From positions 62,001 through 126,000 of the forward strand of contig CAMLLD010000004.1 of assembly GCA_946480785.1 (NCBI GenBank): 64,000 bases of DNA, read 5' to 3'. Positions 18,838-26,870 of this stretch are shown in pieces. The position numbers were made by a program, and so were the translations under genes. Each line of letters opens with the position of its first letter. The stretch's first letter is position 1. The notes beneath the pieces were generated by a model. It worked only from the letters and a program-made list of their open reading frames with translations, searched no databases and had not been told where the DNA came from. This DNA comes from an uncultured Blastocatellia bacterium (GTDB lineage Bacteria > Acidobacteriota > Blastocatellia > Pyrinomonadales > Pyrinomonadaceae).

Positions 18838-19961
18838 TCCGACTAAACCAAACGCTTGCACTCGTCCTTTTGCTGATAGCGGTTCCCTACGCCTCTGCTC
18901 AAACACCATCCCCAACTCCCCCAGTAGATAAGGATCAAGAACAACCGGTTCGCACCTACACTGAAGAAGTACGCCTGCCGATCGTCGCCCTCGACGCCTA
19001 CGGCCATTACGATCCGACACTCGAACTCGGCGACGTCCTCGTGCTCGAAGACGGCGTCGCGCAACAGCTCCGCAGCCTCCGACACATCCCGGCAAACGTG
19101 CTCTTCGTGCTCGACACCGGCGGCGATTTCACCAGCCTTAGCGGGCTGCAAAAGAACACGTCGCTTACGCGCCAGGTCGCGTCCGAGCTCGTCAACAGAC
19201 TGCAACCCGGAAGCGCGATCGCCGTCATGCAGGCGGGAAACTCCGCGGAGATGTTGCAGCCGTGGACCACTGACAAAACCGCGGTCTTGAAAACGTTGAA
19301 GACGAAGTTGATCTCGACGAAGCGTTCGCGCATCTCCGAAGCGCTCGCGAACGCGACGCAGCAGTTGAAAGACCGCCCGGAAGGCAGCCGGCACGTCGTG
19401 TTGATTACCGACGGCGTCGACTCGCCCGGCGGGAAAGTCGATCGCGGCGAAGCAATCAAGCGGCTGATCGGCGCGCGCGCCACTGTCCACGTGATCAGCT
19501 ACACGCAGTTTGTGCGACAGAAGAGCGACAGCGATGGCAAAGATAGAAAGATCTCAGTGGGCCAGCGGCCGATCAGCAACGACCCGATCGCCGCGACCGA
19601 TCCGACACTGCCACCGGGAACGACTCGCAGTCCGTCGTTTGGGATGAGCATCCGTTTCGACCCGGCGATGCGACGGCAGCGCAAGGCTTACGAAACCGAA
19701 CTCAAGAAGAGCGAGCAGGCGTTGCAGAACATTGCTGAAGAAACTGGTGGTAAGTGGGAGTTGCCGCTGAATTCCGACGAGATGCTGGCCCAGGCTGACG
19801 ATGTCGCGCGCGCGATCGGCGCTGAATACGTTGTGACTTATCGTCCGAAGCGTCCCCTCGCGGAAGCGAAGCCGGGTGAGTATCGAAGAATTGAGGTCGC
19901 GTCGCGTCGCGTCGGCCTCAGCTTGCACGCTCGTCGCGGTTACGTCGTCCCCGCGCCTTGA
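18834..19961 (+). CDS. Secreted VWFA-related protein (acidobacterial type)
   Basis: This 375-residue protein starts at a GTG within a short repeat. Residues 1-23 form a signal peptide ending YASAQT, followed by a proline-rich linker. Residues 70-250 have the fold order of a von Willebrand A domain (LFVLDTGGDF, AIAVMQAGNSAEMLQPW, HVVLITDGVDSPGGK), but the MIDAS DxSxS is degenerate, with DTGGD at the first acidic position. The EDGVAQQLRSLRHI segment upstream is the usual lead-in of the VWFA family seen mainly in Acidobacteria. It is probably periplasmic or surface-bound. The function is unknown; no partner chaperone or MoxR gene is adjacent. Confidence 0.85.
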   Translation: MFRLNQTLALVLLLIAVPYASAQTPSPTPPVDKDQEQPVRTYTEEVRLPIVALDAYGHYDPTLELGDVLVLEDGVAQQLRSLRHIPANVLFVLDTGGDFTSLSGLQKNTSLTRQVASELVNRLQPGSAIAVMQAGNSAEMLQPWTTDKTAVLKTLKTKLISTKRSRISEALANATQQLKDRPEGSRHVVLITDGVDSPGGKVDRGEAIKRLIGARATVHVISYTQFVRQKSDSDGKDRKISVGQRPISNDPIAATDPTLPPGTTRSPSFGMSIRFDPAMRRQRKAYETELKKSEQALQNIAEETGGKWELPLNSDEMLAQADDVARAIGAEYVVTYRPKRPLAEAKPGEYRRIEVASRRVGLSLHARRGYVVPAP

Positions 19962-19964
19962 TTT

Positions 19965-21092
19965 TTATCGCACTGCCGCTTCGAGTTGCGACTCGAACGC
20001 GTGCATTAACTGGCGCACGTCAAACTGATCTTCCTTAGGCAACAACGACAGCCGGTGCAGCTCTTCCCAGTCTTCCTTCGGCACGCGGTGAAACGCTTCC
20101 ACAACCTTCGGATCGAACTGTCTTCCGGCCCAATCGTCCAGCTCCTGCGCCGCTGCTTCGTACGGCTTGCCGCGCCGATACACACGATCGCTCGTGATCG
20201 CGTCGAACGCATCCGCCACCGCGAAGATGCGCGCGTTGATGTCGATCTCCACGCCGCGCAGTCCGAGCGGATAACCCGTGCCGTCCCACTTCTCGTGATG
20301 TTGGGCCACCACGCGCGCCGCGCCCTGCAGAAACTCAATCCCGCGCAGGATCTGCTGCCCGTGTAACGGATGCTCGCGCATGCGCACCCACTCTTCTTCC
20401 GTCAGCTTCGCGGGCTTGCGTAGTATCGAATCGGGCACGCCGATCTTGCCGATGTCGTGCAGCAGCGATCCGAACTCCAGCGACTTCATCTCTTCGCTAT
20501 TCAAGCCATACTCGCGGCCGAGACGCAGACTGTAACTGACGACGCGTTCCGAGTGACCGTGTGTTTCCGAATCGCGCGTTTCGAGTGCGGCGGTGAGAGC
20601 TTTCAGGGTTGAACGATAAGCCCCTTCGAGTGAGTTGAGCGCGCGGTCCAATTCGGCGGTGCGTTGTTCGACCAGTTCTTCGAGATGGTTTTCGTAACGT
20701 TGTTTGGCGACGACGAGCTCGTAGTGCTCGAGCGCTCGTTTGACGACGGCTTCGACCTGCCGCAGGTCGAAGGGTTTCATCAGGTAGTCGAACGCGCCGA
20801 GACGCAGCGCGCCGATCGCGCTTTCGACCGTCTGCATGCCGCTGATCATGACGACGACCGTGTCGGGCGAGATGGCCTTCACGTGCGGGATCATTTCGAG
20901 ACCACTCATGCCGGGCATGGTGATGTCGCTGATGACGAGATGAAACTGACCGTCGCGCAGCTCGGCGAGCGCCTGTTCGGCTGAGCCGGCGCGGAGGCAT
21001 TCGTAGTCTTCGCTCAGCAGGTCGGCGAGAATCTCGGTAATCTCGGCTTCGTCATCAACAATGAGAATGCGGGGCGACGCAGTTGTCGGCAT
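19965..21092 (-). CDS. Response regulator with HD-GYP c-di-GMP phosphodiesterase domain
   Basis: This 375-residue two-domain protein has a receiver domain at residues 8-122 (ILIVDDEAEITEI, phospho-acceptor in VISDITMPGMSGLEM, conserved Lys in YLMKPFDL). A coiled-coil linker follows at about 125-165, then an HD-GYP domain with HSERVVSYS, the LLHDIGKIGVPD metal site and HHEKWDGTGYPLGL, which carries the GYP motif. All key residues are present, so it should hydrolyse c-di-GMP when phosphorylated. The frame opens 8 codons earlier, but the ATG at 21092 has an AGGAG site. The cognate kinase is not in the window. It ends 4 bases from the convergent VWFA gene. Confidence 0.95.
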   Translation of the reverse strand: MPTTASPRILIVDDEAEITEILADLLSEDYECLRAGSAEQALAELRDGQFHLVISDITMPGMSGLEMIPHVKAISPDTVVVMISGMQTVESAIGALRLGAFDYLMKPFDLRQVEAVVKRALEHYELVVAKQRYENHLEELVEQRTAELDRALNSLEGAYRSTLKALTAALETRDSETHGHSERVVSYSLRLGREYGLNSEEMKSLEFGSLLHDIGKIGVPDSILRKPAKLTEEEWVRMREHPLHGQQILRGIEFLQGAARVVAQHHEKWDGTGYPLGLRGVEIDINARIFAVADAFDAITSDRVYRRGKPYEAAAQELDDWAGRQFDPKVVEAFHRVPKEDWEELHRLSLLPKEDQFDVRQLMHAFESQLEAAVR

Positions 21093-21318
21093 TTGGTTCT
21101 CCTGAACGCAGGGCATTGTCGCAAGGGGTTCGGCCGCTAAAGCTACAACGCTTTGTAAGGGTAGGTATCGGGGCGCTGGAGTGCCCTGCCAGCAAGTGGC
21201 TAAAGCATTCTAGCGTTTTATTCCGGCCGTGGCAAACAAGTTTTTACGGTCTAATAATCGACTTGGAATCCCCTTTTCTGGGCCCTGGCAAAGAAGGATC
21301 CGCGATTTCCTGAGCGAG

Positions 21319-21347
21319 TTGCGCTCCCGGAGAAACGGCCTTATGAT
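21319..21347 (+). promoter_or_regulatory. Promoter of tRNA-Leu
   Basis: TTGCGC (-35, 21319-21324) and TATGAT (-10, 21342-21347) are separated by exactly 17 bases. The predicted start is near 21354, a few bases before the mature tRNA 5' end at 21361. The rest of the 21093-21360 gap shows nothing further that I can support. Confidence 0.65.
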
Positions 21348-21360
21348 GTCAGCCCTTCGC

Positions 21361-21449
21361 GCCGGAGTGGCGAAATTGGTATACGCACCAGACTCAAAAT
21401 CTGGCGAACTTCACTGTTCATGTCGGTTCGAGTCCGACCTCCGGCACCA
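21361..21449 (+). tRNA. tRNA-Leu (anticodon CAA)
   Basis: The acceptor arms GCCGGAG (21361-21367) and CTCCGGC (21439-21445) pair fully. The anticodon stem CCAGA/TCTGG encloses the loop CTCAAAA, with anticodon CAA at 21395-21397, reading UUG. A long variable arm (about 21405-21420) is typical of the class II tRNA-Leu. GGTTCGAGTCC is the T arm. The discriminator A and a genome-encoded CCA follow at 21446-21449. Confidence 0.96.
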
Positions 21450-21456
21450 TCTGAAA

Positions 21457-21861
21457 TCACGCCATTCTAGAACGAGTGTAATCACCGCTGGGCACGAGTT
21501 TGGCCGCACCGGGCCGTCGATTGTAGACGTAAATCCAGCCTTCTCGGCTGCTCCCGTTAGCCATCCGAACCTTTGCTTTCTTACGCACAAAAAGACTTCT
21601 CTTAGTGTCGAGCGGATCGAATTCTTCGTATCGATCAAGCGCTTCCAGTATCGTCACATCAGAAGGTAAGGCAACCAATTCGCCCTGGATCATATTGCGC
21701 GTTGAGGAATCGAGTACTGCCCCCGGAAACTCGCCAAAGTCATAAAGTTTCCCACGAACCTGGGCAGGACCAAGTCGCCGAAAACGCTTAACGATGGAAA
21801 CGATTTCTTTTGGAGCTTGAGCTGGGAGCAAAGTCCCGTACAAAAATAAATAGTCGTTCAT
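21457..21861 (-). CDS. Gamma-glutamylcyclotransferase-like (AIG2/GGCT fold) protein
   Basis: This 134-residue protein begins MNDYLFLYGTLLPAQ, where YGTL is the substrate-loop signature of the fold. LEALDRYEEFDP near residue 75 supplies the probable catalytic Glu, and EGWIYVYNRRPG is the usual C-terminal strand. Family members release 5-oxoproline from gamma-glutamyl peptides or remove gamma-glutamyl groups from amines. It overlaps the upstream small membrane-protein gene by 4 bases (ATGA). The pair lies right behind tRNA-Leu and is AT-richer than its neighbours, so it may be a small insertion. The substrate is unknown. Confidence 0.85.
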   Translation of the reverse strand: MNDYLFLYGTLLPAQAPKEIVSIVKRFRRLGPAQVRGKLYDFGEFPGAVLDSSTRNMIQGELVALPSDVTILEALDRYEEFDPLDTKRSLFVRKKAKVRMANGSSREGWIYVYNRRPGAAKLVPSGDYTRSRMA

Positions 21862-22304
21862 ATCCTCGACGTAATCAGGTTTCTCAACCCCTCATATCCA
21901 TTCTCAGCGTTCACTATGTACTGCTTCACCCGATCGTGTCTGCTCAAACAATCAAGATAATAACCGAAGAGCGCCTCTATCTCTGAATCTTCGAGCTGTT
22001 TTGACGTCTTCAGAAACGCGATGAACTCAAAGAAATTCAGGTAGTCAGTAAAAGCCGGCTCTTCTCTGATCACAATCTCGTTAACCAGGTCTGAGTCGTT
22101 TAAGCAATCAAGTCGGTCCCTCATCTGCTTGAGAGCTGGCGCCTCGAAAAATTTCTCGTAAAGATTCGAGGCCCACTTGGCCCGTTCAAGCGCGGAGTTG
22201 CGCCGGTAGAAAAATGCAGCAAATCCAGCGGCAACCGTAGTGCCAACTGCCGAGATGGTGGCGGCGATGAGGTACACGACTTCCACACGGTCCTTCCAGT
22301 TCAT
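21858..22304 (-). CDS. Small membrane-anchored protein of unknown function
   Basis: This 148-residue protein starts at the ATG at 22304, which has a perfect AGGAG site; the frame is open 14 codons further upstream. One N-terminal transmembrane helix spans about residues 8-30 (VVYLIAATISAVGTTVAAGF), followed by an acidic and helical cytoplasmic part with NLYEKFFEAPALKQMRDRLD. I do not recognise a named domain, though single-helix proteins of this design (YLIAATISAVGT, then a helical body) occur as DUF4760-like proteins. It forms a two-gene unit with the cyclotransferase. GC content is low compared with the window. Confidence 0.75.
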   Translation of the reverse strand: MNWKDRVEVVYLIAATISAVGTTVAAGFAAFFYRRNSALERAKWASNLYEKFFEAPALKQMRDRLDCLNDSDLVNEIVIREEPAFTDYLNFFEFIAFLKTSKQLEDSEIEALFGYYLDCLSRHDRVKQYIVNAENGYEGLRNLITSRI

Positions 22305-22547
22305 ATTTCTCCTGCAACTGTTTTTAGGGTTATGAGGCACCAGCAATTCTGTAGCAAAGAAGTAAATGAAGCAACCGATGAAGTGAGTGACCCGTGCCGC
22401 TTGGGGATTTTTGTCCTATTGACAGTTTCCCCGAATAACTCCTAAATGCTCGCGTTAGTTGGTCCCTCAGCCACTGACAAACCTCAGGCCCAAAGCTCCC
22501 GTCGCCCACGCACTTAACCGCAAGACCTGACTGAGACGAGGACACCT

Positions 22548-23390
22548 ATGCTCAACCGATGGTATCTATGTACCGCGATCGCTGCCTTGCTTTGCCTGCT
22601 GACGTTGTCATGCGTGAGCTCAACGGACCAGGCGACGAATAGTTCGAAGCCGCAGGCGACAAACTCCGCGACGCCTCAGGCGACAGTTAGCCCGGCCGCC
22701 ACGCCCGCGACTTCGCCTAAAACAAACGTCGACTTCGGGCGCTACGCCACCACCAGTTCTTTCAAACTAAACACACTGCCGACCACGCCGTATGGTCCAC
22801 CGTGGGCCGACATAAGCCTCGAGAAGTCGAACTTCCTCGACTGCGAAGGCGCGTCAATCGCCCTCTGCTACTACTCCGGTCCCGGACCAACTACGCCCTG
22901 CAATGTGGAATCAGGCGGCGACCTCGCCAACTGCACCTGCTACGCGATTCCCAAAGGGCAAAAATACAAGGTCCTCATCAACGCGATCCTGAATCTCGAT
23001 GTGTATCTGAAAACAGTGGAAACGTGCGGGAAAGACGGCAGCAAGTGCCAGCCGACCGGATCCATCGAAGCGCCGGTGTGTCAGGCAATCAACAACGGCA
23101 CGTACATGCCGGGCGCGGACCTGATCTCGACCTTCAGTCTCTATCTCGAAAAGCAGATGCCCATCCACCCGACGACGTGCTCGACACCCGCAGCTTACGC
23201 CGGCTGCATGACAGCGCCGTGCAAGCAGACGGGCAAAACAGATCCGAACACCGGTTTGCCGTTGGTCCAATGTGGCTGTCCGACTTACACCGGGCCTTAT
23301 CAGGTTGGAACACAGATCTCGCAGGATCAGTGCGTGCTTGGCGGAACGTCGATCTGGTCCGCGGCGTACCAGCCGCCGAAACAGCAGTAG
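22548..23390 (+). CDS. Cysteine-rich lipoprotein of unknown function
   Basis: This 280-residue protein has a type II signal peptide with the lipobox LTLSC at residues 18-22, so it should be lipid-anchored. A low-complexity linker with repeats of QATNS and QATVS-like words follows to about residue 58. The rest has 14 cysteines besides the lipidated one, arranged in short-spaced sets (GASIALCYY, NCTCYA, CGKDGSKC, VQCGCP), suggesting several disulfides in an extracytoplasmic domain. No catalytic motif is visible and I do not recognise a family. The 243-base gap upstream holds no supported gene or site beyond a GAGG ribosome site. Confidence 0.8.
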   Translation: MLNRWYLCTAIAALLCLLTLSCVSSTDQATNSSKPQATNSATPQATVSPAATPATSPKTNVDFGRYATTSSFKLNTLPTTPYGPPWADISLEKSNFLDCEGASIALCYYSGPGPTTPCNVESGGDLANCTCYAIPKGQKYKVLINAILNLDVYLKTVETCGKDGSKCQPTGSIEAPVCQAINNGTYMPGADLISTFSLYLEKQMPIHPTTCSTPAAYAGCMTAPCKQTGKTDPNTGLPLVQCGCPTYTGPYQVGTQISQDQCVLGGTSIWSAAYQPPKQQ

Positions 23391-23391
23391 C

Positions 23392-23446
23392 AAAAAAAAT
23401 CCCTTCCTAACTGTGTCCCGCCAGCGTAACTCAGAAAGGAAGGGAT
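23392..23446 (-). terminator. Rho-independent-type terminator for the leftward ribA transcript
   Basis: ATCCCTTCCT (23399-23408) and AGGAAGGGAT (23437-23446) are perfectly complementary across 10 bases, with a 28-base loop. Read leftward, the stem is followed by eight T residues (complement of the A run 23392-23399). It lies between the convergent ends of ribA and the lipoprotein gene. The long loop is unusual. Confidence 0.7.
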
Positions 23447-23473
23447 AAAGGGATTGGCCCAACAAGGACGAGG

Positions 23474-24121
23474 CTAAGCCACGTTCACGAGGTGGCCCAT
23501 CTTCTCCTGCTTCGTTTTGAGATAACCGGCGAAGAGCGCGTGCGGCTCGACTTCCAGCCGCACGCGTTCCACCACCTTGAGACCAGCCTGCCGCAGCGCG
23601 CGAAGCTTCGCCGGATTGTCCGACATCACGCGCACCGCGCGCAGGCCGAGGTCGAGCAGGATCTCGGCGCACTGATCGTAGCGCCGCATGTCCGCCTCGA
23701 AGCCCAGCCGCTCGTTGGCTTCGATCGTGTCGGCGCCTTCGTCCTGCAAGGCGTAAGCGCGGATCTTGTTGATGATGCCGATACCGCGCCCTTCCTGCTG
23801 CTGATAGACGATCGCACCGTGACCTTCCTGCTCGATCAGTTTCATCGCCGCGTTGAGTTGCCGGCCGCAGTCGCACTTGAGCGAACCAAACACGTCGCCG
23901 GTCATGCATTGCGAGTGAACACGCACGAGACTCGCGCGGTCCGCACTCAGCTCGCCTTTGACGAGCACGACAAACTCTTCCGTCGAGATGAGCGAGCGAA
24001 ACCCGATGATGCGAAACTCGCCCGTCTCAGTCGGCAGCCGCGCCTCCGCTACACGCTCCACTGTCTTCATCGCGGCGCGCGTGACGGCCGGCTTCGCGGT
24101 TTGAACTAACTTCAACGACAT
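23474..24121 (-). CDS. ribA: GTP cyclohydrolase II
   Basis: RibA opens GTP to the first committed riboflavin intermediate. The 215-residue protein is a stand-alone cyclohydrolase without a RibB domain. The zinc-binding cysteines lie in [20 protein letters not shown] near residue 62, and [16 protein letters not shown] near 100 is the GTP-binding/catalytic signature. [13 protein letters not shown] continues as expected. The frame allows a GTG start two codons upstream; the ATG at 24121 follows a GAGGAG site. It lies 13 bases after the cytochrome gene on the same strand, but the pathways are not obviously linked. Confidence 0.95.
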   Translation of the reverse strand: MSLKLVQTAKPAVTRAAMKTVERVAEARLPTETGEFRIIGFRSLISTEEFVVLVKGELSADRASLVRVHSQCMTGDVFGSLKCDCGRQLNAAMKLIEQEGHGAIVYQQQEGRGIGIINKIRAYALQDEGADTIEANERLGFEADMRRYDQCAEILLDLGLRAVRVMSDNPAKLRALRQAGLKVVERVRLEVEPHALFAGYLKTKQEKMGHLVNVA

Positions 24122-24134
24122 CTCCACAGTCTCC

Positions 24135-25520
24135 TCAGAGTGATTTCAGATATTCGACCAGATCCGCCTTCTGCTGCGGCGTCAGGTTCGTGCCGAGGAA
24201 GGTGTTGTAGTGGTCCACCACTTCCGGCAACGTTGCGAAACGTCCGTCGTGATAGAACCCGCCTTTCTCATGCGTCCAGAGTCCTTTGAGCGGCGACGTG
24301 CGATAACGTTCGTCGGGCGAGCGCTTGGCTTGAAAGTCGTCGATGCCGATCTCCTGCGCCGTGTGCATGTTCCAACCCGGTTCTGAAAAGATCGGCGGCA
24401 CGTGACACGTCGAACACTTAGCCTGATTGTTGAAGATCGCTTCACCGCGTGCAGCCGCAGCTGCGTCGAAACTGCCGACCGGTGCACCCGGCGCGGGAAT
24501 CGCGAGTTGATAGAAATGAAGCGCCGGTAACTTCGCGGTGATCAGATCGGGATTGCTGCGCACGTTGCCGAAGCCGGCGCGCGCCGCGATCGGAAACTTC
24601 ACCGGATCGTTCAGACGCGGATCGTAGAACGTTCCCTGTCCGTGCATCTCGAGATTCGCAACGAACGCGTTCCAATGCGTGACTGAACCCCAGCCGGTCC
24701 ACGTGTGCAGATTCACGCCCGCCAACCCAAACGCGGGCGGAATGAGCGTCGCGGCTGATTTGCCGTCGGGACGAAAAGCCTTGCCGTCGAGAAACAACTC
24801 CGCGTCAAACTTTCCCGGCCCCCAACTCTGCAACACGGTGCGCACGGTCGCTTCATCAACCTGCAGCAGATCCGCAACCGGTTTGAGATTCGGACTCAAC
24901 GCCGCAATCACACCGACGTTCAGATCGCGATTGGCCCAACCGTCGAGCCGGCGGCCGATGCCCGGCGCGAACGAGTTGTCGACAGTTGAATGACAAAGCG
25001 CACAAGTGATGCCAACCGACTGCAAACCGCCGTCGTCGCGGAACGTGCCTTTCACACCGACAACGGCATTAAGTTTCAACAACGCGAGCGTCGTCGCCGG
25101 ATCGTCGAGGTCCACGCGGCCGTGCCGCAACTGCTGCACGAGGGATTCCGGCAACGCATCGGCGTCGACTTTCAAACCGACTGCCAGCGCTGTCTTCGGA
25201 CTCACGCCTGGTCCAACGCCACCAAACTTCTCGCCCTCGATTGCGCGTTGCAGTTGTAACGCGTCCGACCAAAACGCTTCGTCGCCAAACGTGTCGAAGC
25301 GGAAAGTTTGTTTGCCTTCATCGAGCATGCGCTGCGCGTTTGCATCGGTCTGCCGCTCGGCTTCGGTCGTCTTGCCGCGTCCGCGATTCTGTTCGTCGAA
25401 CCAGCTCGCATAGCTGAGTCGATCGACACAAACCATGACAATCGCTGCGCTCAAAAGCACGAGCGCAAGCTTCACCAATCTGCTCTCTTTCGCACTGCGT
25501 CTCGTTTCACTTGCGTTCAT
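24135..25520 (-). CDS. Di-haem cytochrome c family protein
   Basis: This 461-residue exported protein has an N-terminal hydrophobic segment (about residues 17-37) that would serve as signal anchor. Two c-type haem motifs are visible: CALCH near residue 176 and CSTCH near 372. The second lies in a cytochrome c peroxidase/MauG-type C-terminal domain ([15 protein letters not shown], then [20 protein letters not shown]). It is probably periplasmic electron transfer or a peroxidase-like activity. The start has an AAGGAGA site. It is downstream of DoxX on the same strand and probably co-transcribed, under the divergent SufR-like regulator. Confidence 0.87.
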   Translation of the reverse strand: MNASETRRSAKESRLVKLALVLLSAAIVMVCVDRLSYASWFDEQNRGRGKTTEAERQTDANAQRMLDEGKQTFRFDTFGDEAFWSDALQLQRAIEGEKFGGVGPGVSPKTALAVGLKVDADALPESLVQQLRHGRVDLDDPATTLALLKLNAVVGVKGTFRDDGGLQSVGITCALCHSTVDNSFAPGIGRRLDGWANRDLNVGVIAALSPNLKPVADLLQVDEATVRTVLQSWGPGKFDAELFLDGKAFRPDGKSAATLIPPAFGLAGVNLHTWTGWGSVTHWNAFVANLEMHGQGTFYDPRLNDPVKFPIAARAGFGNVRSNPDLITAKLPALHFYQLAIPAPGAPVGSFDAAAAARGEAIFNNQAKCSTCHVPPIFSEPGWNMHTAQEIGIDDFQAKRSPDERYRTSPLKGLWTHEKGGFYHDGRFATLPEVVDHYNTFLGTNLTPQQKADLVEYLKSL

Positions 25521-25536
25521 GATCGTCTCCTTCGTG

Positions 25537-25968
25537 TTAACGGTCGTATTCCTGACTGAGGCGGGCGAGCGCGAGCGCGCCGAGCGCGAGACCGAGGTCT
25601 CGTAAGGCCACGTCGAAATAGCCGGGAATCATCAGCAGGTTGACGATGATGAGCAGCAGCCACGCGGTCACGACGTACGCGAAGATGCGCGGCTTGATTG
25701 CGACGCCGATGCCGGCGACGATCTCGATCACGCCGACGACGAGCATCAACTGATGACCGCGACCGCCGGTCAGGTTGTTGACCACTGGCGGTAGGTACTG
25801 ATCCCAGTTAACGAGCAGATGAAGAAATTTATCGAGTCCGGCGACAATCGGCGCAACGGTAAAGGCAAAACGAAGAATCTGGTAAGCCTGGCGGCTCGGA
25901 CTCGCGGCCGCCGCGCGCTCGCTGTTGACGGAGGTTAATGCGGGTGAACTACTAATTGCGTGTGCCAT
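25537..25968 (-). CDS. DoxX-family membrane protein
   Basis: This 143-residue protein has four hydrophobic helices (about residues 30-48, 70-92, 98-118 and 124-140). The motif GLDKFLHLLVNWDQY near 50 is typical of DoxX proteins linked to terminal oxidases or redox enzymes. The frame is open to 26028, but the ATG at 25968 has an AGGAG site. It lies 16 bases upstream of the di-haem cytochrome and divergent from the SufR-like regulator. A role in membrane redox balance is inferred from family and neighbours. Confidence 0.87.
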   Translation of the reverse strand: MAHAISSSPALTSVNSERAAAASPSRQAYQILRFAFTVAPIVAGLDKFLHLLVNWDQYLPPVVNNLTGGRGHQLMLVVGVIEIVAGIGVAIKPRIFAYVVTAWLLLIIVNLLMIPGYFDVALRDLGLALGALALARLSQEYDR

Positions 25969-26008
25969 CTTAGTGCTCCTGAGTTTTGGAATTGCTGGGG
26001 ACGCTCCC

Positions 26009-26036
26009 AAAATACTACTCTTCCACAATAAGTCAA
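26009..26036 (-). promoter_or_regulatory. Promoter of doxX-cytochrome c unit
   Basis: Reading leftward, TTGACT (26036-26031) and TATTTT (26014-26009) are 16 bases apart, with a start predicted near 26002, 34 bases before the doxX ATG. It lies in the 139-base divergent region shared with the SufR-like gene, so it is a likely target of that regulator. Confidence 0.55.
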
Positions 26037-26107
26037 GAAGTTATTTCGCTTTTTGTGTTTTCTCGCGGAAGAGCGTAGAATTCAGGGCGTCGGACGGAGG
26101 TTGGCGA

Positions 26108-26755
26108 ATGGAAGGGATGAAACTCGACCGGCGGTTTTTCGAGAGCACGCGCGGGCAAATCGTGACGATCCTGCGCGGCGCGCCCGCCACTGTCGAAGAG
26201 CTTGCGAGCCAACTCGAACTCACCGACAACGCCGTGCGCGCGCACCTCGCCACGCTCGAACGCGACGGCCTCGTCCGCCAGAGCGGGCTGCGCCGCGGTC
26301 CACGCAAACCCCATTTCACTTACACGTTGACGCCGGAAGCGGACGCGCTTTTCCCCAAAGCCTACGACGAGCTGCTCAACCAATTGATCGGCGTCTTGAA
26401 GAATCGTTTGCAGCCGACGGAGATCGAAGCTGTGCTGCGCGAAGTCGGGCGCGCGATCGCGGCCGACGCCCCAGCAAAGGCTGACGCAAGTCTCGAGAGC
26501 CGCGTGCAAACGGCGCTGAAAGTCTTAGCGGCGATCGGCGGCGCGGCGAACGTCGAGCGTGAAGAGAACAAGCTCGTGATCTGTAGCACCGGCTGCCCGC
26601 TCGCGGCCGCAGTTGTCGTTCATCCGGAAGTCTGTCGCCTCGCCGAGACCCTCATTGCCGAGATCGTCAAAGCCCCCGTCACCGAACACTGCAACCGCGA
26701 CGGCCGCCCGCAATGTCGATTTGAAATCGAGGCCCCCACGAATCGGTCAGTGTGA
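26108..26755 (+). CDS. SufR-like helix-turn-helix regulator with C-terminal Cys cluster
   Basis: This 215-residue protein has an N-terminal winged-helix domain (residues 10-75; VEELASQLELTDNAVRAHLA is the recognition-helix region) and a C-terminal ligand domain. The last 50 residues hold four spaced cysteines: CSTGCPLA, EVCRLAE, EHCNRDGRPQCRF. This layout is that of the Fe-S-sensing SufR/DeoR-type repressors, so an iron-sulfur cofactor responding to redox or iron state is likely. The ATG at 26108 has a GGAGG site; the open frame upstream is not coding. It is divergent from doxX and the cytochrome gene, the likely targets. Confidence 0.82.
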   Translation: MEGMKLDRRFFESTRGQIVTILRGAPATVEELASQLELTDNAVRAHLATLERDGLVRQSGLRRGPRKPHFTYTLTPEADALFPKAYDELLNQLIGVLKNRLQPTEIEAVLREVGRAIAADAPAKADASLESRVQTALKVLAAIGGAANVEREENKLVICSTGCPLAAAVVVHPEVCRLAETLIAEIVKAPVTEHCNRDGRPQCRFEIEAPTNRSV

Positions 26756-26870
26756 CCGCCGCGTCACGCTTCCCCCACTATTTTTCCCCACAATTCACGC
26801 TGGCACACGAGTGGCTAATACCGCGGCGAGGCTCCCCGAGTCCTTGAAAATTCGAACAAGGTTCCCCCGA

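Noticed and set aside
22330..22545. 71-residue minus-strand frame in the gap before the lipoprotein gene
   Set aside because: No ribosome site and no recognisable motif; composition looks like intergenic sequence. It could be a relic, but I cannot show it.
26613..26870. Upstream extension of the GGDEF/EAL protein
   Set aside because: It overlaps the end of the SufR-like gene and is Arg/Pro/Ser-rich without domain content; the ATG at 26871 is followed by the membrane helices.
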